Assembly: GCA_963753545.1 (NCBI GenBank)
Contig: CAVWCQ010000008.1
Location: 558,001-622,000 of the forward strand
From: CAVWCQ01 sp963753545
GTDB taxonomy: Bacteria; Chloroflexota; Anaerolineae; Aggregatilineales; Aggregatilineaceae
Reading direction: 5' to 3'
DNA length: 64,000 nucleotides
In this document: positions 43,067-52,183 of the stretch, one piece after another
Layout of the letters: each line of letters starts with the position of its first letter
Numbering within the stretch: the first letter of the stretch is position 1
Position numbers and translations under genes: made by a program
Notes under the pieces: model-generated
The model's database searches: none
Told to the model about the DNA's origin: nothing
What the model saw: only the letters and a program-made list of their open reading frames with translations

Positions 43067-44374
43067 ATGGCACATGAGTTGAAACGCGGGCGGCGATCCT
43101 CACGGCTGCCCGGCTTTTACCAGCGTCCTCTGGCGGAACGGGCGGCAGTCGTCGCCCAGTGGGCCGGGCTGGAACGCGACGATCAGGCGGTGCTGCTTGG
43201 CCTCGCCGGGCTGAATGCGCAGCAGGCCGATCATATGATCGAGAACGTGATCGGCGTATACGCGCTGCCGCTGGGTGTCGCCACCAATTTTCTGATCAAC
43301 GGCGAGGACTATCTGATCCCGATGGTGGTCGAGGAGCCGAGCATCGTCGCCGGAGTGAGTTTCGCGGCGAAACTGGCGCGGGGCGGCGGCGGATTTATCA
43401 CCAGCGCCGACGATCCGGTGATGATCGGGCAGATTCAGGTACTCGACGTGGATAACGTCTACGCGGCGGCGGGGCGTGTCTGGGATGCGCGGCAGCAATT
43501 GCTGGATGAGGCCGACTGCTGTGATCGCACGCTGGTCAGCCTGGGCGGCGGCGCGCGCGGCATCGAACTGCGCCCCTTTCCTGAAACGCCGCTTGGCCCC
43601 ATGCTGATCGTTCACCTGCTGTTTGATGTGCGGGATGCGATGGGTGCGAACGCCATCAACACCACCTGCGAACGGCTGGCCCCGATGATCGAAGAACTGA
43701 CCGGGGGGCGCGTCAATCTGCGCATTCTGAGCAATCTCGCGGATCGGCGTAAGGCCAGCGCGATCTGCACCATCCCGGTGGACTCGCTGGGAACGGAAAA
43801 CATGTCCGGTGCTGATGTGGCGCGATCCATTGTCGAGGCGGCGGTGTTCGCCCAGATCGATCCCTACCGCGCGGCGACGCATAACAAGGGCGTGATGAAC
43901 GGCATGGACGCGGTAGCGATTGCGACGGGCAACGACTGGCGCGCGCTCGAAGCGGGCGCGCATGCCTGGGCTTCTCGTTCCGGGCGCTATACCTCGCTCA
44001 CGGAATGGACGCTGGACGAGCGCGGCGATCTGCGCGGCAGGATCGAATTGCCCGCTGCTGTCGGGACGATTGGCGGCGCGACCCGCGTTCACCCGGCGGC
44101 CCAGGTCGCCCTGAAGATTCTCGGCACGCGTTCCGCCAGCGAACTGGCGCAGATCATGGTAGCGGTCGGGTTGGCGCAGAATTTCGCGGCGATCCGTGCC
44201 CTCGCAACCGAAGGCATCCAGCGCGGGCACATGAGTTTGCACGCCCGGCAGATGGCGGTTGCGGCGGGCGCATCCGGCGAAGAGGTCGGCGTGATCGCGG
44301 ATCGCATGGTGCAGGAGGGGCAGATCACGACGGCGCGCGCGGCAGAGATTCTGGCGGAAATTCGCAAGGAGTGA
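43067..44374 (+). CDS. mvaA: Hydroxymethylglutaryl-CoA reductase, class II
   Basis: 435 residues, close to the 428 of the Pseudomonas mevalonii enzyme, to which motifs match through the whole length: SRLPGFYQRP, MIENVIGVYALPLGVATNF, VVEEPSIVAGVSFAAKLAR, MGANAINTTCERLAPMIEELTGG, RAATHNKGVMNGMDAV and IQRGHMSLHARQMAV. Catalytic Glu (ENVIG, about 59), Lys (HNKG, about 273), Asp (GNDW, about 290) and His (GHMSLHAR, about 391) are all present. It interconverts HMG-CoA and mevalonate with NAD(P)H. It is placed in a tight run after TIR-FGE and GNAT genes, one base from the latter. With HMG-CoA synthase nearby, the biosynthetic direction is likely. Confidence 0.95.
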   Translation: MAHELKRGRRSSRLPGFYQRPLAERAAVVAQWAGLERDDQAVLLGLAGLNAQQADHMIENVIGVYALPLGVATNFLINGEDYLIPMVVEEPSIVAGVSFAAKLARGGGGFITSADDPVMIGQIQVLDVDNVYAAAGRVWDARQQLLDEADCCDRTLVSLGGGARGIELRPFPETPLGPMLIVHLLFDVRDAMGANAINTTCERLAPMIEELTGGRVNLRILSNLADRRKASAICTIPVDSLGTENMSGADVARSIVEAAVFAQIDPYRAATHNKGVMNGMDAVAIATGNDWRALEAGAHAWASRSGRYTSLTEWTLDERGDLRGRIELPAAVGTIGGATRVHPAAQVALKILGTRSASELAQIMVAVGLAQNFAAIRALATEGIQRGHMSLHARQMAVAAGASGEEVGVIADRMVQEGQITTARAAEILAEIRKE

Positions 44375-44378
44375 AGCA

Positions 44379-44987
44379 GTGGCAGCAGAGCGTAAAGACG
44401 CACTCATCACCCGCATCCGAGAAGTATTTGGCAAGCGGGAATATCCCGGCGACGAGTTTCTGGTCGTAGATATGAGCGGCGCGGATTGGGATCAGATCGA
44501 AATATTGGCAGCGTTCCGGGGCAAACGCTGGGACGAAGTGCCCGCAGCGACGCTTGATGCCTATTCGAACGCGCTCAGTTTTTTGACCGAGGAGGCGTTT
44601 CGTTTTTATCTGCCCGCTTTTATGCTCGCGTCCATTCAACAGCCCGATTCTCCAGACCTTGTAAGTTACAGTTTGACCCCGCCTCGAATTATGAGCAGGA
44701 TATTGCAGTCCATAGTTGATATTCCTGACGACATGCTCGCCCAGCTCCCCGTTGATATTCAGGAGGGAGTACGGATATCCAAGAAACTGCTGCAAGAGGT
44801 GATGGACGAAGCTGGCGGCGCGGAGCAGGTCGAACAGCGGCAGCAGAGTCTGTTCGAGAGTAAAATGGCGGGCTTCACGCCAGACGAAAAAGCCGTAATC
44901 CGCGACTTTCTGGCATACACGCGGGATGAAGGCGATGAAAACGCCCAAAAAGCATTGGATGGCTACTGGCAGGCCGCCGCACAGTAA
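44379..44987 (+). CDS. DUF6714-like hypothetical protein
   Basis: 202 residues from GTG 44379, behind AAGGAGTGAAGCA in the end of mvaA. The pattern LITRIREVFGKREYPGDEFLV, FRGKRWDEVPAATLDAYSNALSFLTEEAFRFYLPAFMLASI matches the DUF6714 layout as I remember it, with a C-terminal extension ending FTPDEKAVIRDFLAYTRDEG that resembles a conserved tail. It is probably soluble, of unknown function. It is the fourth gene of the tight run that begins with TIR-FGE. Confidence 0.7.
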   Translation: MAAERKDALITRIREVFGKREYPGDEFLVVDMSGADWDQIEILAAFRGKRWDEVPAATLDAYSNALSFLTEEAFRFYLPAFMLASIQQPDSPDLVSYSLTPPRIMSRILQSIVDIPDDMLAQLPVDIQEGVRISKKLLQEVMDEAGGAEQVEQRQQSLFESKMAGFTPDEKAVIRDFLAYTRDEGDENAQKALDGYWQAAAQ

Positions 44988-45055
44988 ATAACTCCTCCTT
45001 GAATCGCGTACAATAGGAATACGCGATCTTTTCCATCAAAAGAGGGGTTGAGAAT

Positions 45056-46312
45056 ATGCCATCCGAACGCAAGCTCGACCAGTACGCCGATATGCTCATC
45101 CGCGCCGGGCTGAATCTGCGCCCTGGACAGCGCCTCCTGATCGGCCCCGGTTCATTCATCGCGGGCGCGCCGCTCGAAGCCGCCCCGCTGGTACGCTCCC
45201 TGGTCAAAAAAGCATACGAGGCGGGCGCTCGTTATGTCGATGTGATCTGGGACGACGAGGCGCTGACACTGACTCGCTTCCAGCACGCCCCACAGGAGTC
45301 GTTTGAGGAATTCCCCACCTGGAGAGCCAATCTCACGTTGGACTATGCCAAAAATGGCGATGCGATGCTGGTCATTTACGCCAGCAACCCGGATCTGCTT
45401 GCCGGGCAGGACCCGGAGAAGATCAGTCTGGTGCAAAAACTGACTTCAAAGAATATGAAGCCCGTCTCGGAACTGATCCAGCGCCCCTCCTGCAACTGGT
45501 TGGTGGTCAGCGCGCCAACTGAAGCCTGGGCCGCGCAGGTGCTGCCCAACGTGCCGCCGCAGGAACGGATCGAGCGGCTGTGGGACGTGATCTTCCAGAT
45601 GTGCCGCGTCACGGGCGACGATCCCGTAGCGGCGTGGCATGACCACGTGCGGCGGCTGCTCACGCGATCCGATTATCTGAACGCGAAGCAGTACGATGCT
45701 CTGCATTACACCGCGCCCGGAACCGATCTCACGGTGGGCTTGCCGAAGGGGCATATCTGGCAGAGCGGCGCGCTGACCGCCGAAAACGGCGTCCTGTTCA
45801 CAGCGAATATCCCTACCGAAGAAGTGTTCACCCTGCCTCACCGGGATCGGGTAAATGGGACCGTGCGCGCCACCAAACCGCTCAGTTTCGGCGGCGCGGT
45901 GATGGACGGCTTCCAGGTCACGTTTAAGGATGGGGTGATCGTCTCGACCTCCGCAACGAAAGGCCAGGAGCACCTGGAAAATCTGCTCAACACGGATGAC
46001 GGCGCGCGCCGGATCGGAGAAGTGGCGCTCGTCCCGCACAGCTCGCCCATTTCGGCGTCGGGCTTGCAGTTCTCCAATATCCTGTTTGATGAAAACGCCT
46101 CGAACCATCTGGCGCTGGGCGAAGCGTACCGCTTCAGTCTGCAAGGGGGACAGGGGATGTCCAAAGAGGAATTCGCGGCGGCAGGCGGCAATCTGAGCCT
46201 GATCCACGTCGACTTTATGATCGGATCGGGACAGATGGATATTGATGGCATCCGGGACGATGGCGGGCGCGAACCCGTTCTGCGCGGCGGCGAGTGGGCA
46301 TTTGAGGTCTGA
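45056..46312 (+). CDS. M29-family aminopeptidase
   Basis: 418 residues, the usual length for AmpS/AmpII-type thermophilic aminopeptidases. It starts MPSERKLDQYADMLIRAGLNLRPGQRLLI, the family opening. Metal and catalytic motifs are intact: ANIPTEEVFTLPHRDRVNG (about 245), IGEVALVPHSSPIS (about 325), ILFDENASNHLALG with the His ligand (about 345) and LIHVDFMIGS (about 385). The enzyme removes N-terminal residues from peptides with Zn or Co ions in the cytosol. Sixty-eight bases separate it from the preceding gene; an AGAGGGG ribosome site is present. Confidence 0.93.
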   Translation: MPSERKLDQYADMLIRAGLNLRPGQRLLIGPGSFIAGAPLEAAPLVRSLVKKAYEAGARYVDVIWDDEALTLTRFQHAPQESFEEFPTWRANLTLDYAKNGDAMLVIYASNPDLLAGQDPEKISLVQKLTSKNMKPVSELIQRPSCNWLVVSAPTEAWAAQVLPNVPPQERIERLWDVIFQMCRVTGDDPVAAWHDHVRRLLTRSDYLNAKQYDALHYTAPGTDLTVGLPKGHIWQSGALTAENGVLFTANIPTEEVFTLPHRDRVNGTVRATKPLSFGGAVMDGFQVTFKDGVIVSTSATKGQEHLENLLNTDDGARRIGEVALVPHSSPISASGLQFSNILFDENASNHLALGEAYRFSLQGGQGMSKEEFAAAGGNLSLIHVDFMIGSGQMDIDGIRDDGGREPVLRGGEWAFEV

Positions 46313-46441
46313 ACAAGATTTTCCTGGCATAAATGCGGTGGTTTACCGTCAGGCAGCCGTAGAGTAATAGAACGGCTCACCTTTGTACAATCTGGATAGA
46401 GGTTATTTCACGATGGATACAGCAAGTAGGGGAGGCCCGAC

Positions 46442-47953
46442 ATGAAGAGGGGCATCACGTTAATCACCATAACACTGATCGTCGTTCTAGCCACCGCGCT
46501 TTTGCCCGGTTTGGCAAACTCCAGCCCATCCACAGTACGGGCAGATGCGCGCGCCCAATCAGGCATCACCTGGACGGCGCAGTATTTCAACAACGAATAT
46601 CTCCAGGACGCGCCTGTTATCACCCGTACCGAGTCGTCCGCGTCACTCAATTGGGGAGGTGGATCGCCCGGCAACGGCGTGAGCAATGATCACTTCAGCG
46701 CTCGCCTGGCAACCGATGCCTGGTTTGATGCAGGCACCTACCGCTTTTTCATCCTGGCGGATGATGGCGTGAAACTGTGGATTGACTTCCCGCCCGACCA
46801 GCGCCCGACGATCAACACCTATGACACACCTGCCGCTGGCACAACGCTGAGTGCGGACGTGACCCTGAGCGGCGGATGGCACCACATTCAGGTTGACTTC
46901 CGCGAGATCACCGGGGATGCGTATCTGTATGTCAACTGGGCCAATGCGGCGACTAACCCCGGCGGGCCTAACTTCCCGGCTCCCGCTCCGGTCACATCCG
47001 CCTATTGGGCCGTGCAGTATTACAACAATCCGACTCTGTCTGGCGCGCCAGTTGTCAGCCAGACCGAATCCAGCCCGACGCACAACTGGGGATATGATGC
47101 CCCAGCGAGCGGTGTCCCAGCCGATAACTTCTCGGCCCGCTGGTCCACGCTGCAAACGCTCAGCAGCGGCAGTTATACCTTCTCCGTCGTGGCGGATGAT
47201 GGTGTGCGTGTCGTGGTTGATGGCGTCACTGTGATCAACGAGTTTCACGGCGCGACGGGACAGATCTACAACGCGACGGTCAACCTGACCGCCGGACAGC
47301 ACAGCATCGTCATCGAATATTATGATGCCACGCTGGTTGCGATGCTCAACTACACTCTGACGCAGGGTAGCGCGCCCCCAGCGCAGCCCCAACAGCCCCA
47401 ACAGCCTCAGCAGCCCAACATCACCGGGGCAACGGCTGTTGTGAAGGTCTCCTATCTAAATCTGCGTGCCAGTCCCAGTGCTGTCGCTAAGATCATCGGC
47501 GTGATCCATCGCGGCGAACAGTACCAGATACTGGGTCGTAATGCGTCCAGCACATGGTGGCAGTTGAACGTCAACGGCAAGATCGGCTGGTCGAATGGCC
47601 GCTACCTGACCCTCTATAACACGGAGAATGTTCCGGTCACGAGCAACACGTCAACGCAGGTGATCCCTACCGCTACTCCATTCACCTCTGGCAACCAGTG
47701 CCCGAACTTCGTCGCACTGCGGCTGGTCGTGGGTGGGCGCGGCATGATCCTGCCTGGAAATGCCAATAACCTGCGCAGCGAGCCTAGCAGCGGATCAACG
47801 TGGGTGGGGCAAATTCCCGCCAGCGGTGTGTTTGACGTGCTGGGCGGCCCGGTCTGCGGCGAGAACGGCGCGTGGTGGCAGGTGCGCTATGGCGGCGTGA
47901 CGGGCTGGACGCTGGAAGGCCAGTTCGGAACGTACTGGGTCGCGCCGTACTAA
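46442..47953 (+). CDS. Secreted protein with two PA14-like and two SH3b domains
   Basis: 503 residues. Signal peptide at residues 1-25 (TLITITLIVVLATALLPGLA). Two PA14-like domains repeat the same text: WTAQYFNNEYLQDAPVITRTESSASLNWGGG at about 40 and WAVQYYNNPTLSGAPVVSQTESSPTHNWGYD at about 180, each followed by RFFILADDGVKLWID or TFSVVADDGVRVVVDG. A linker of PQQPQQPQQP (about 315) leads to an SH3b domain (VSYLNLRASPSAVAKIIGVI) and, after a second linker, another SH3-like domain (NANNLRSEPSSGSTWVGQI). Such proteins bind carbohydrate and peptidoglycan. GGAGGCCCGAC precedes the ATG. It stands as a single transcript unit. Confidence 0.85.
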   Translation: MKRGITLITITLIVVLATALLPGLANSSPSTVRADARAQSGITWTAQYFNNEYLQDAPVITRTESSASLNWGGGSPGNGVSNDHFSARLATDAWFDAGTYRFFILADDGVKLWIDFPPDQRPTINTYDTPAAGTTLSADVTLSGGWHHIQVDFREITGDAYLYVNWANAATNPGGPNFPAPAPVTSAYWAVQYYNNPTLSGAPVVSQTESSPTHNWGYDAPASGVPADNFSARWSTLQTLSSGSYTFSVVADDGVRVVVDGVTVINEFHGATGQIYNATVNLTAGQHSIVIEYYDATLVAMLNYTLTQGSAPPAQPQQPQQPQQPNITGATAVVKVSYLNLRASPSAVAKIIGVIHRGEQYQILGRNASSTWWQLNVNGKIGWSNGRYLTLYNTENVPVTSNTSTQVIPTATPFTSGNQCPNFVALRLVVGGRGMILPGNANNLRSEPSSGSTWVGQIPASGVFDVLGGPVCGENGAWWQVRYGGVTGWTLEGQFGTYWVAPY

Positions 47954-47959
47954 ACCCAA

Positions 47960-48030
47960 AAGCGGGCGCTGCTAGTAGCGCCTCTACAGCGTATTTGCGG
48001 GGCGGGTTTAAAACACCTGCCCTGTTTTTT
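47960..48030 (+). repeat. Element B fragments
   Basis: Gcgggcgctgctagtagcgcc and gggcgggtttaaaacacctgccctg, two diverged dyads after the PA14 gene. Confidence 0.5.
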
Positions 48031-48145
48031 TGAGATTTGAGAGCTAATGGCATGTAGGATGATAGGTTTTGAGAGGTGTTCGCTGCTATAGTTCCTGCAA
48101 GCACAATCGCAACCAATCGATGAATTTCATCGGAGTTGAACAATT

Positions 48146-49239
48146 ATGACAAATGGAACTAATCCTTTGAAAATCGGGCAGAGCTCCTGCGCGCCGGATC
48201 GCCCGGTTGGGATCGTCGGCTATGGTGCGTATGTGCCGCGCTACCGTCTGCCGGGAAGCGAAGTGGCCCGCGTGTGGACGGGCGGACTGGGCGGCTCGCC
48301 CGATGATCGAAAAAGCCGTTGCCGGGCTGGATGAAGACGTGATCACCATGTCCATCGAAGCGGCGCAGAACGCGTTGGCGCGCGCGCAGATCGATCCCCG
48401 CACATGATCCGTGCGGTGTGGGTCGGCAGCGAGAGCCACCCCTATGCCGTCAAGCCGACCTCAACCGTGGTCGCGGAGAGCATCGGCGCATCCCCCAACG
48501 TCCAGGCGGCAGACTGGGAATTCGCCTGCAAAGCCGGAACCGAAGCGATGCAGGCCGGGTATCGGATTTGTGGGCAGCGGCATGGGCCGCTATGTGCTGG
48601 CAATCGGCATGGATACCGCGCAGGGACGCCCCGGCGATGCCCTCGAATATACGGCGGCGGCGGGCGGCGCGGCCTATTTGCTCGGCGCAGCGGAAGAAAG
48701 CCTCGCCCTGATCCAGGGCAGCTACAGCTTCGTGACCGATACGCCGGACTTCTGGCGGCGCTCGCACGAAAACTATCCCAGTCACGGCGACCGCTTCACG
48801 GGCGAACCCGCCTATTTTGAACACACGATCAGCGCCGGGCAAGCGTCTGCTGGAAATGATGGGCACGACGGCGCAGGATTATAAGTGGGCGGTTTTCCAC
48901 CAGCCGAACGTCAAGTTCCCGGAGCGCGCTGCCAAGATGCTCGGTTTCACGGATGAGCAGATCAAGCCGGGTCTGCTGTCGGGGCTGGTCGGCAATGTCT
49001 ACGCCGGGTCGTGCATGCTCGGCCTGACGGCGACTCTCGACGTGGCGGAGCCGGGCGACCGGATTCTGATGGTCAGCTATGGCAGCGGCGCGGGATCGGA
49101 TGCCTTCGATATTCTCGTCGGGGATCGGATCGCCGAACGCCGCGACAAAGCGCCCTTCACGCGTGATTATATCGCCCGCCGCACCGAGGTCGATTATGCG
49201 ATCTATACGCGCTATCGCGGCAAACTGCTGATGGATTAA
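48146..49239 (+). CDS. Hydroxymethylglutaryl-CoA synthase, archaeal type (four frame breaks)
   Basis: GGAGTTGAACAATT precedes the ATG. Read across frames, the protein gives VGIVGYGAYVPRYRLPGSEVARVW, then DEDVITMSIEAAQNALARA, VWVGSESHPYAVKPTSTVVAESIG, the catalytic Cys in FACKAGTEAMQ (codon at 48527), GFVGSGMGRYVLAIGMD, HQPNVKFPERAAKMLGF with the active His, and a C-terminus YAIYTRYRGKLLMD. That is a full-length archaeal-type HMGS, which condenses acetyl-CoA with acetoacetyl-CoA. Frame changes occur near 48300, 48400, 48556 and 48838, mostly one extra base in a GGG or CCC run. Since every segment keeps conserved motifs, I infer sequence error rather than decay. It precedes the SCP2-type thiolase homologue by 12 bases. 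Confidence 0.85.
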
Positions 49240-49251
49240 GGACTCAGACCT

Positions 49252-50410
49252 ATGCGAGACGTATCAATCATCGGAATTGGGCAGGTCGCCGTTGGCGAAC
49301 ACTGGGATATCGGGTCTGCGCCAGCTTGCCCTCGGCGCGATCAGCGCGGCGCTTGCCGATGCGGGCGTGGAGCGCGTCGAGTCGCTGTACGTCGCCAACG
49401 CGCTCGGCGGCAACCTGAGCGGGCAGAATCACCTGGGCACGCTGATCGCCGATTATGCCGGGATGCACGGCGCGGAAGCGGTGCGCATCGAAGCGGCGGA
49501 TGCATCCGGCGGCATGGCGCTGCGGCAGGCATATCTCGCGGTAGCCAGCGGGGCAGTCGATATGGCGATGGTTTTGGGCGTCGAAAAGGCGACGGATCGC
49601 ACGGGCAGCGAGCGCGATACATCCCTGGCGACAGTCCTCGATGCCGATTATGAAGCCGCGGCGGGCGCGACTCCGGCGGCGATGGCCGCCCTGCTGATGC
49701 GGCGCTATATGCTTGAAAACGGCGTCGATCTGGCGCAGTTCGAGGGATTCAGCCTGAACGCGCACGCCAACGGAGCACTGAATCCGAACGCCATGTACCG
49801 CAACAAGCTCAAACCCGGCGCGTTTGCCAAAGCGCCTGTCGTAGCCGATCCGGTCAACCTGTTCGACAGCGCCCCCGAAGGCGATGGCGCGGCGGCGGTG
49901 ATCCTGACCACGACGGAACATGCGGTGGACCTTGTTGCGCGCCCGGTACGCATCCGGGGGAGCGCGGCGGCAACGGACACCCTGGCAATCCATAATCGCC
50001 CCGATATGCTGTTCCTGCGGGCGGTGAACTGGGCAGCGGGCCGTGCCTACGAGATGGCGGGCATCGCCCCCGGCGATATGCATCTGGCGGAACTGCACGA
50101 CAGCTTTACGGTACTCTCGGCGCTGCAACTCGAAGCGGCGGGATTCGCCAAACGCGGCGAAGGCTGGAAGCTGGCGGCGGAAAATCAGGTGATACGCAGC
50201 GGACGCCTGCCGATCAGCACGTTCGGCGGACTGAAGGCGCGCGGGAATCCGCTGGGCGCGACGGGCATCTATCAGGCGGTTGAGATCGCGCTGCAACTGC
50301 GCCGCGAAGCCGGGGATAATCAGGTGGAAAACGCGCGGCTGGCCCTGGCCCTGAATCTCGGCGGGCTGGGCAGCACGGCGGTCGCGCACATCTTCGAGCG
50401 CGTGGAATAA
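49252..50410 (+). CDS. SCP2-type thiolase homologue lacking catalytic Cys and His (one frame break)
   Basis: About 385 residues; MRDVSIIGIGQVAVGEHWD begins in one frame and GLRQLALGAISAALADAGVERVESLYVANALGGNLSGQNHLG continues in the next, with a break near 49312. The fold and order match archaeal acetoacetyl-CoA thiolases that form complexes with HMGS. But the nucleophile motif, normally EAACASGG, reads EAADASGG (GAT at 49499-49501), and GHPxGATG reads GNPLGATG (AAT at 50246-50248). The other family motifs HDSFTVLSALQLEAAG and NLGGLGSTAVAH are kept. As written, thiolase chemistry is not possible. It may act as a structural or CoA-shuttling partner of the synthase. The DUF35 partner gene usually next to this pair is absent here. 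Confidence 0.8.
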
Positions 50411-50502
50411 CCCACTCCCGCCCATTGCCTTGTAGGGGCAGGGTTTGCCCTGCCCAATTCGCGTCAACTTAAGCCGTTGAAGGGTTTATCTTTTAAACCG
50501 TG

Positions 50503-50585
50503 TTCCCCTTCCCCCCGTTATTTTTACGTGGGGGAAGGGGCAGGGGATGAGGGCCTGCGCACGCGACCCACAACGTCTATTTCTT
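50503..50585 (+). repeat. Element A copy lacking hairpin 2
   Basis: Ccccttccccccgttatttttacgtgggggaagggg, directly followed by caggggatgagggcctg and the tail cacaacgtctatttctta. The ctcagc/gctgag hairpin is missing. Confidence 0.8.
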
Positions 50586-50668
50586 ATCTTGACGCATATG
50601 GGGCGCTGCTTGCCGCGCCCAATTCGCGTCAATTTAGGCCGCCAAATGCGCCGAAAGGTCAGCTTCTT

Positions 50669-50764
50669 ACCCTCGCCAACTTGCTTGGAGAGGGTCGGCT
50701 GAACACGTCTTTCCGTTCAGCCGGGGTGAGGTGTGCGCCCACTACCCACAACGTCTATTTCTTA
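50669..50764 (+). repeat. Element A copy
   Basis: Accctcgccaacttgcttggagagggt, ctgaacacgtctttccgttcag, ccggggtgaggtg and the tail cacaacgtctatttctta. Confidence 0.85.
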
Positions 50765-50873
50765 ACTTGACGCATATTGGGCAGGGCTTGCCCTGCCCTT
50801 GATTTAGGAGCGCTTTATATCCACTGACTGTCAGCCAAACGCCATGCTCGGAATCAAATAGCGCTATACACTG

Positions 50874-50903
50874 TGGATGGTTGAATAAGCCATCCATTTT
50901 TTT
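50874..50903 (+). terminator. Orphan intrinsic terminator
   Basis: TGGATGG-ttgaataag-CCATCCA followed by seven T. No coding gene ends nearby; together with AGCGCT/AGCGCT arms at about 50808 and 50862 it could close a small RNA. Confidence 0.7.
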
Positions 50904-50992
50904 GTTTGATTGAGATGTCGACTGCAAAGACAAATCTCAACTATAATGATAGGCAACAGACCATATGTTCATAACCCTCGGAGGTCGTGGTC

Positions 50993-52009
50993 ATGCCCCA
51001 GCAAGATCAACTTAGAAGTGATGCACTTCAGTGGTTGTTAGAGACGGATATGCCCGGCGTGCGTTACCTGACGCTGCGTGACCTGTTGGACTATTCGCAG
51101 GATGACCAGGAACTGCGTGCTGCCCGATTGGCTGCGCATACGGAGGGGCCTATCGCCACGATATTAGCCCAGATGGACAGGACAGGGTATTGGGTCGAAC
51201 CCGGTCCGGGCTACAATCCAAAGTATCGATCCACCGTTTGGTCAATCATCATGCTGGCCCAGTTGGGCGCATCGGCAGCGCAGGATGAGCGGATTGCTCG
51301 TGCTTGTGCCTATGTGCTGGATCATGCGCTTACGGCAAGTGGGCAATTTACTGCATCTGGCGCGCCATCGGGTACCGCAGATTGTATGCAAGGGAACCTC
51401 TGTGCGGCTCTGATCGATTTGGGATGGGATGATTCTCGCCTGGAAGCCGCGTTCGAATGGATGGCTCGCAGTGTGACTGGCGAAGGGGTCGCTCCGCTAG
51501 GAGATCGCCACGCGGAAATCCGCTATTATGCAGGCAAGTGTGGCCCTGGGTTTGCCTGTGGTGCGAACAATAAACTACCCTGTGCCTGGGGAGCGGTCAA
51601 AGTGATGTTGGCCTTTAGCAAATGGCCCGTGGAACGCCGTACACCGGAAATCGAGCGCGCGATACAGCAGGGGGTGGATTTTCTGTTCAGCACAGATCCC
51701 GCAATAGCTGGCTATCCTACGGGATGGAGTGATAAACCAAGCGGCAATTGGTGGAAGTTTGGTTTTCCGGTGTTCTACGTCACCGATCTGCTGCAAAATG
51801 TTGAAGCCCTGGTCGGGCTGGGTTATGGTGATGATCCGCGACTGGCAAACGCCCTCACCCTCATCCGTGAGAAACAGGATACTCACGGACGTTGGACTTT
51901 GGAATATGATTACTCCGGCAAAACCTGGACCGACTGGGGTGTCAAGAAACAGCCCAACAAGTGGGTGACCTATAGGGCGCTGCGCGTATTAAAGGCGCTT
52001 GCCAATTAG
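50993..52009 (+). CDS. Alpha/alpha-toroid (prenyltransferase/terpene-cyclase-like) protein
   Basis: 338 residues from the ATG at 50993, with CGGAGG upstream. The sequence is built of helical repeats with toroid phrases: LQWLLETDMPGVRYLTLRDLL, GYWVEPGPGYNPKYRSTVWSIIMLAQLG, ACAYVLDHAL, GNLCAALIDLGWDDSRLEAAFEWMARS, WWKFGFPVFYVTDLLQNVEALVGLG. This layout is common to squalene-hopene cyclase-like and prenyltransferase folds, but no DxDD or zinc ligand set is clear. Database entries of similar genes are sometimes misnamed as nitrogen-fixation proteins; I see no basis for that. A metabolic function cannot be assigned. It lies near mevalonate genes, which may be chance. Confidence 0.7.
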   Translation: MPQQDQLRSDALQWLLETDMPGVRYLTLRDLLDYSQDDQELRAARLAAHTEGPIATILAQMDRTGYWVEPGPGYNPKYRSTVWSIIMLAQLGASAAQDERIARACAYVLDHALTASGQFTASGAPSGTADCMQGNLCAALIDLGWDDSRLEAAFEWMARSVTGEGVAPLGDRHAEIRYYAGKCGPGFACGANNKLPCAWGAVKVMLAFSKWPVERRTPEIERAIQQGVDFLFSTDPAIAGYPTGWSDKPSGNWWKFGFPVFYVTDLLQNVEALVGLGYGDDPRLANALTLIREKQDTHGRWTLEYDYSGKTWTDWGVKKQPNKWVTYRALRVLKALAN

Positions 52010-52183
52010 AGTACGATATACATGCTCCGAACAGCGCCAGACTGGCTCAACTCAAGGCTGACGAAAAGCGCAAGCATCGACCCGCCTATTGGGAAATTGC
52101 CGCCAGAAGAACAGGAGTAGCAAGCAGCCGAACGGGTGTGCGATTATCTAGCTATCCTGTTCAACCCACACGGAGTATCGCGC

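Larger units (their letters stand above)
50411..50992. other. 582-base gap of elements A and B with an orphan terminator
   Basis: Element B at 50431-50455, 50600-50622 and 50777-50800; element A at 50503-50585 and 50669-50764; then an unexplained region 50801-50903 ending in a terminator. No gene seen. AT-rich DNA at 50900-50975 likely holds the next promoter. Confidence 0.6.

Noticed and set aside
43100..44434. 444-codon minus-strand frame opposite mvaA
   Set aside because: It is antisense to a fully conserved enzyme with no domain of its own.
50993..52009. Nitrogen fixation protein
   Set aside because: Similar genes carry this label in databases, but no NifH nucleotide-binding or cysteine motif is present; the sequence is an alpha-toroid.
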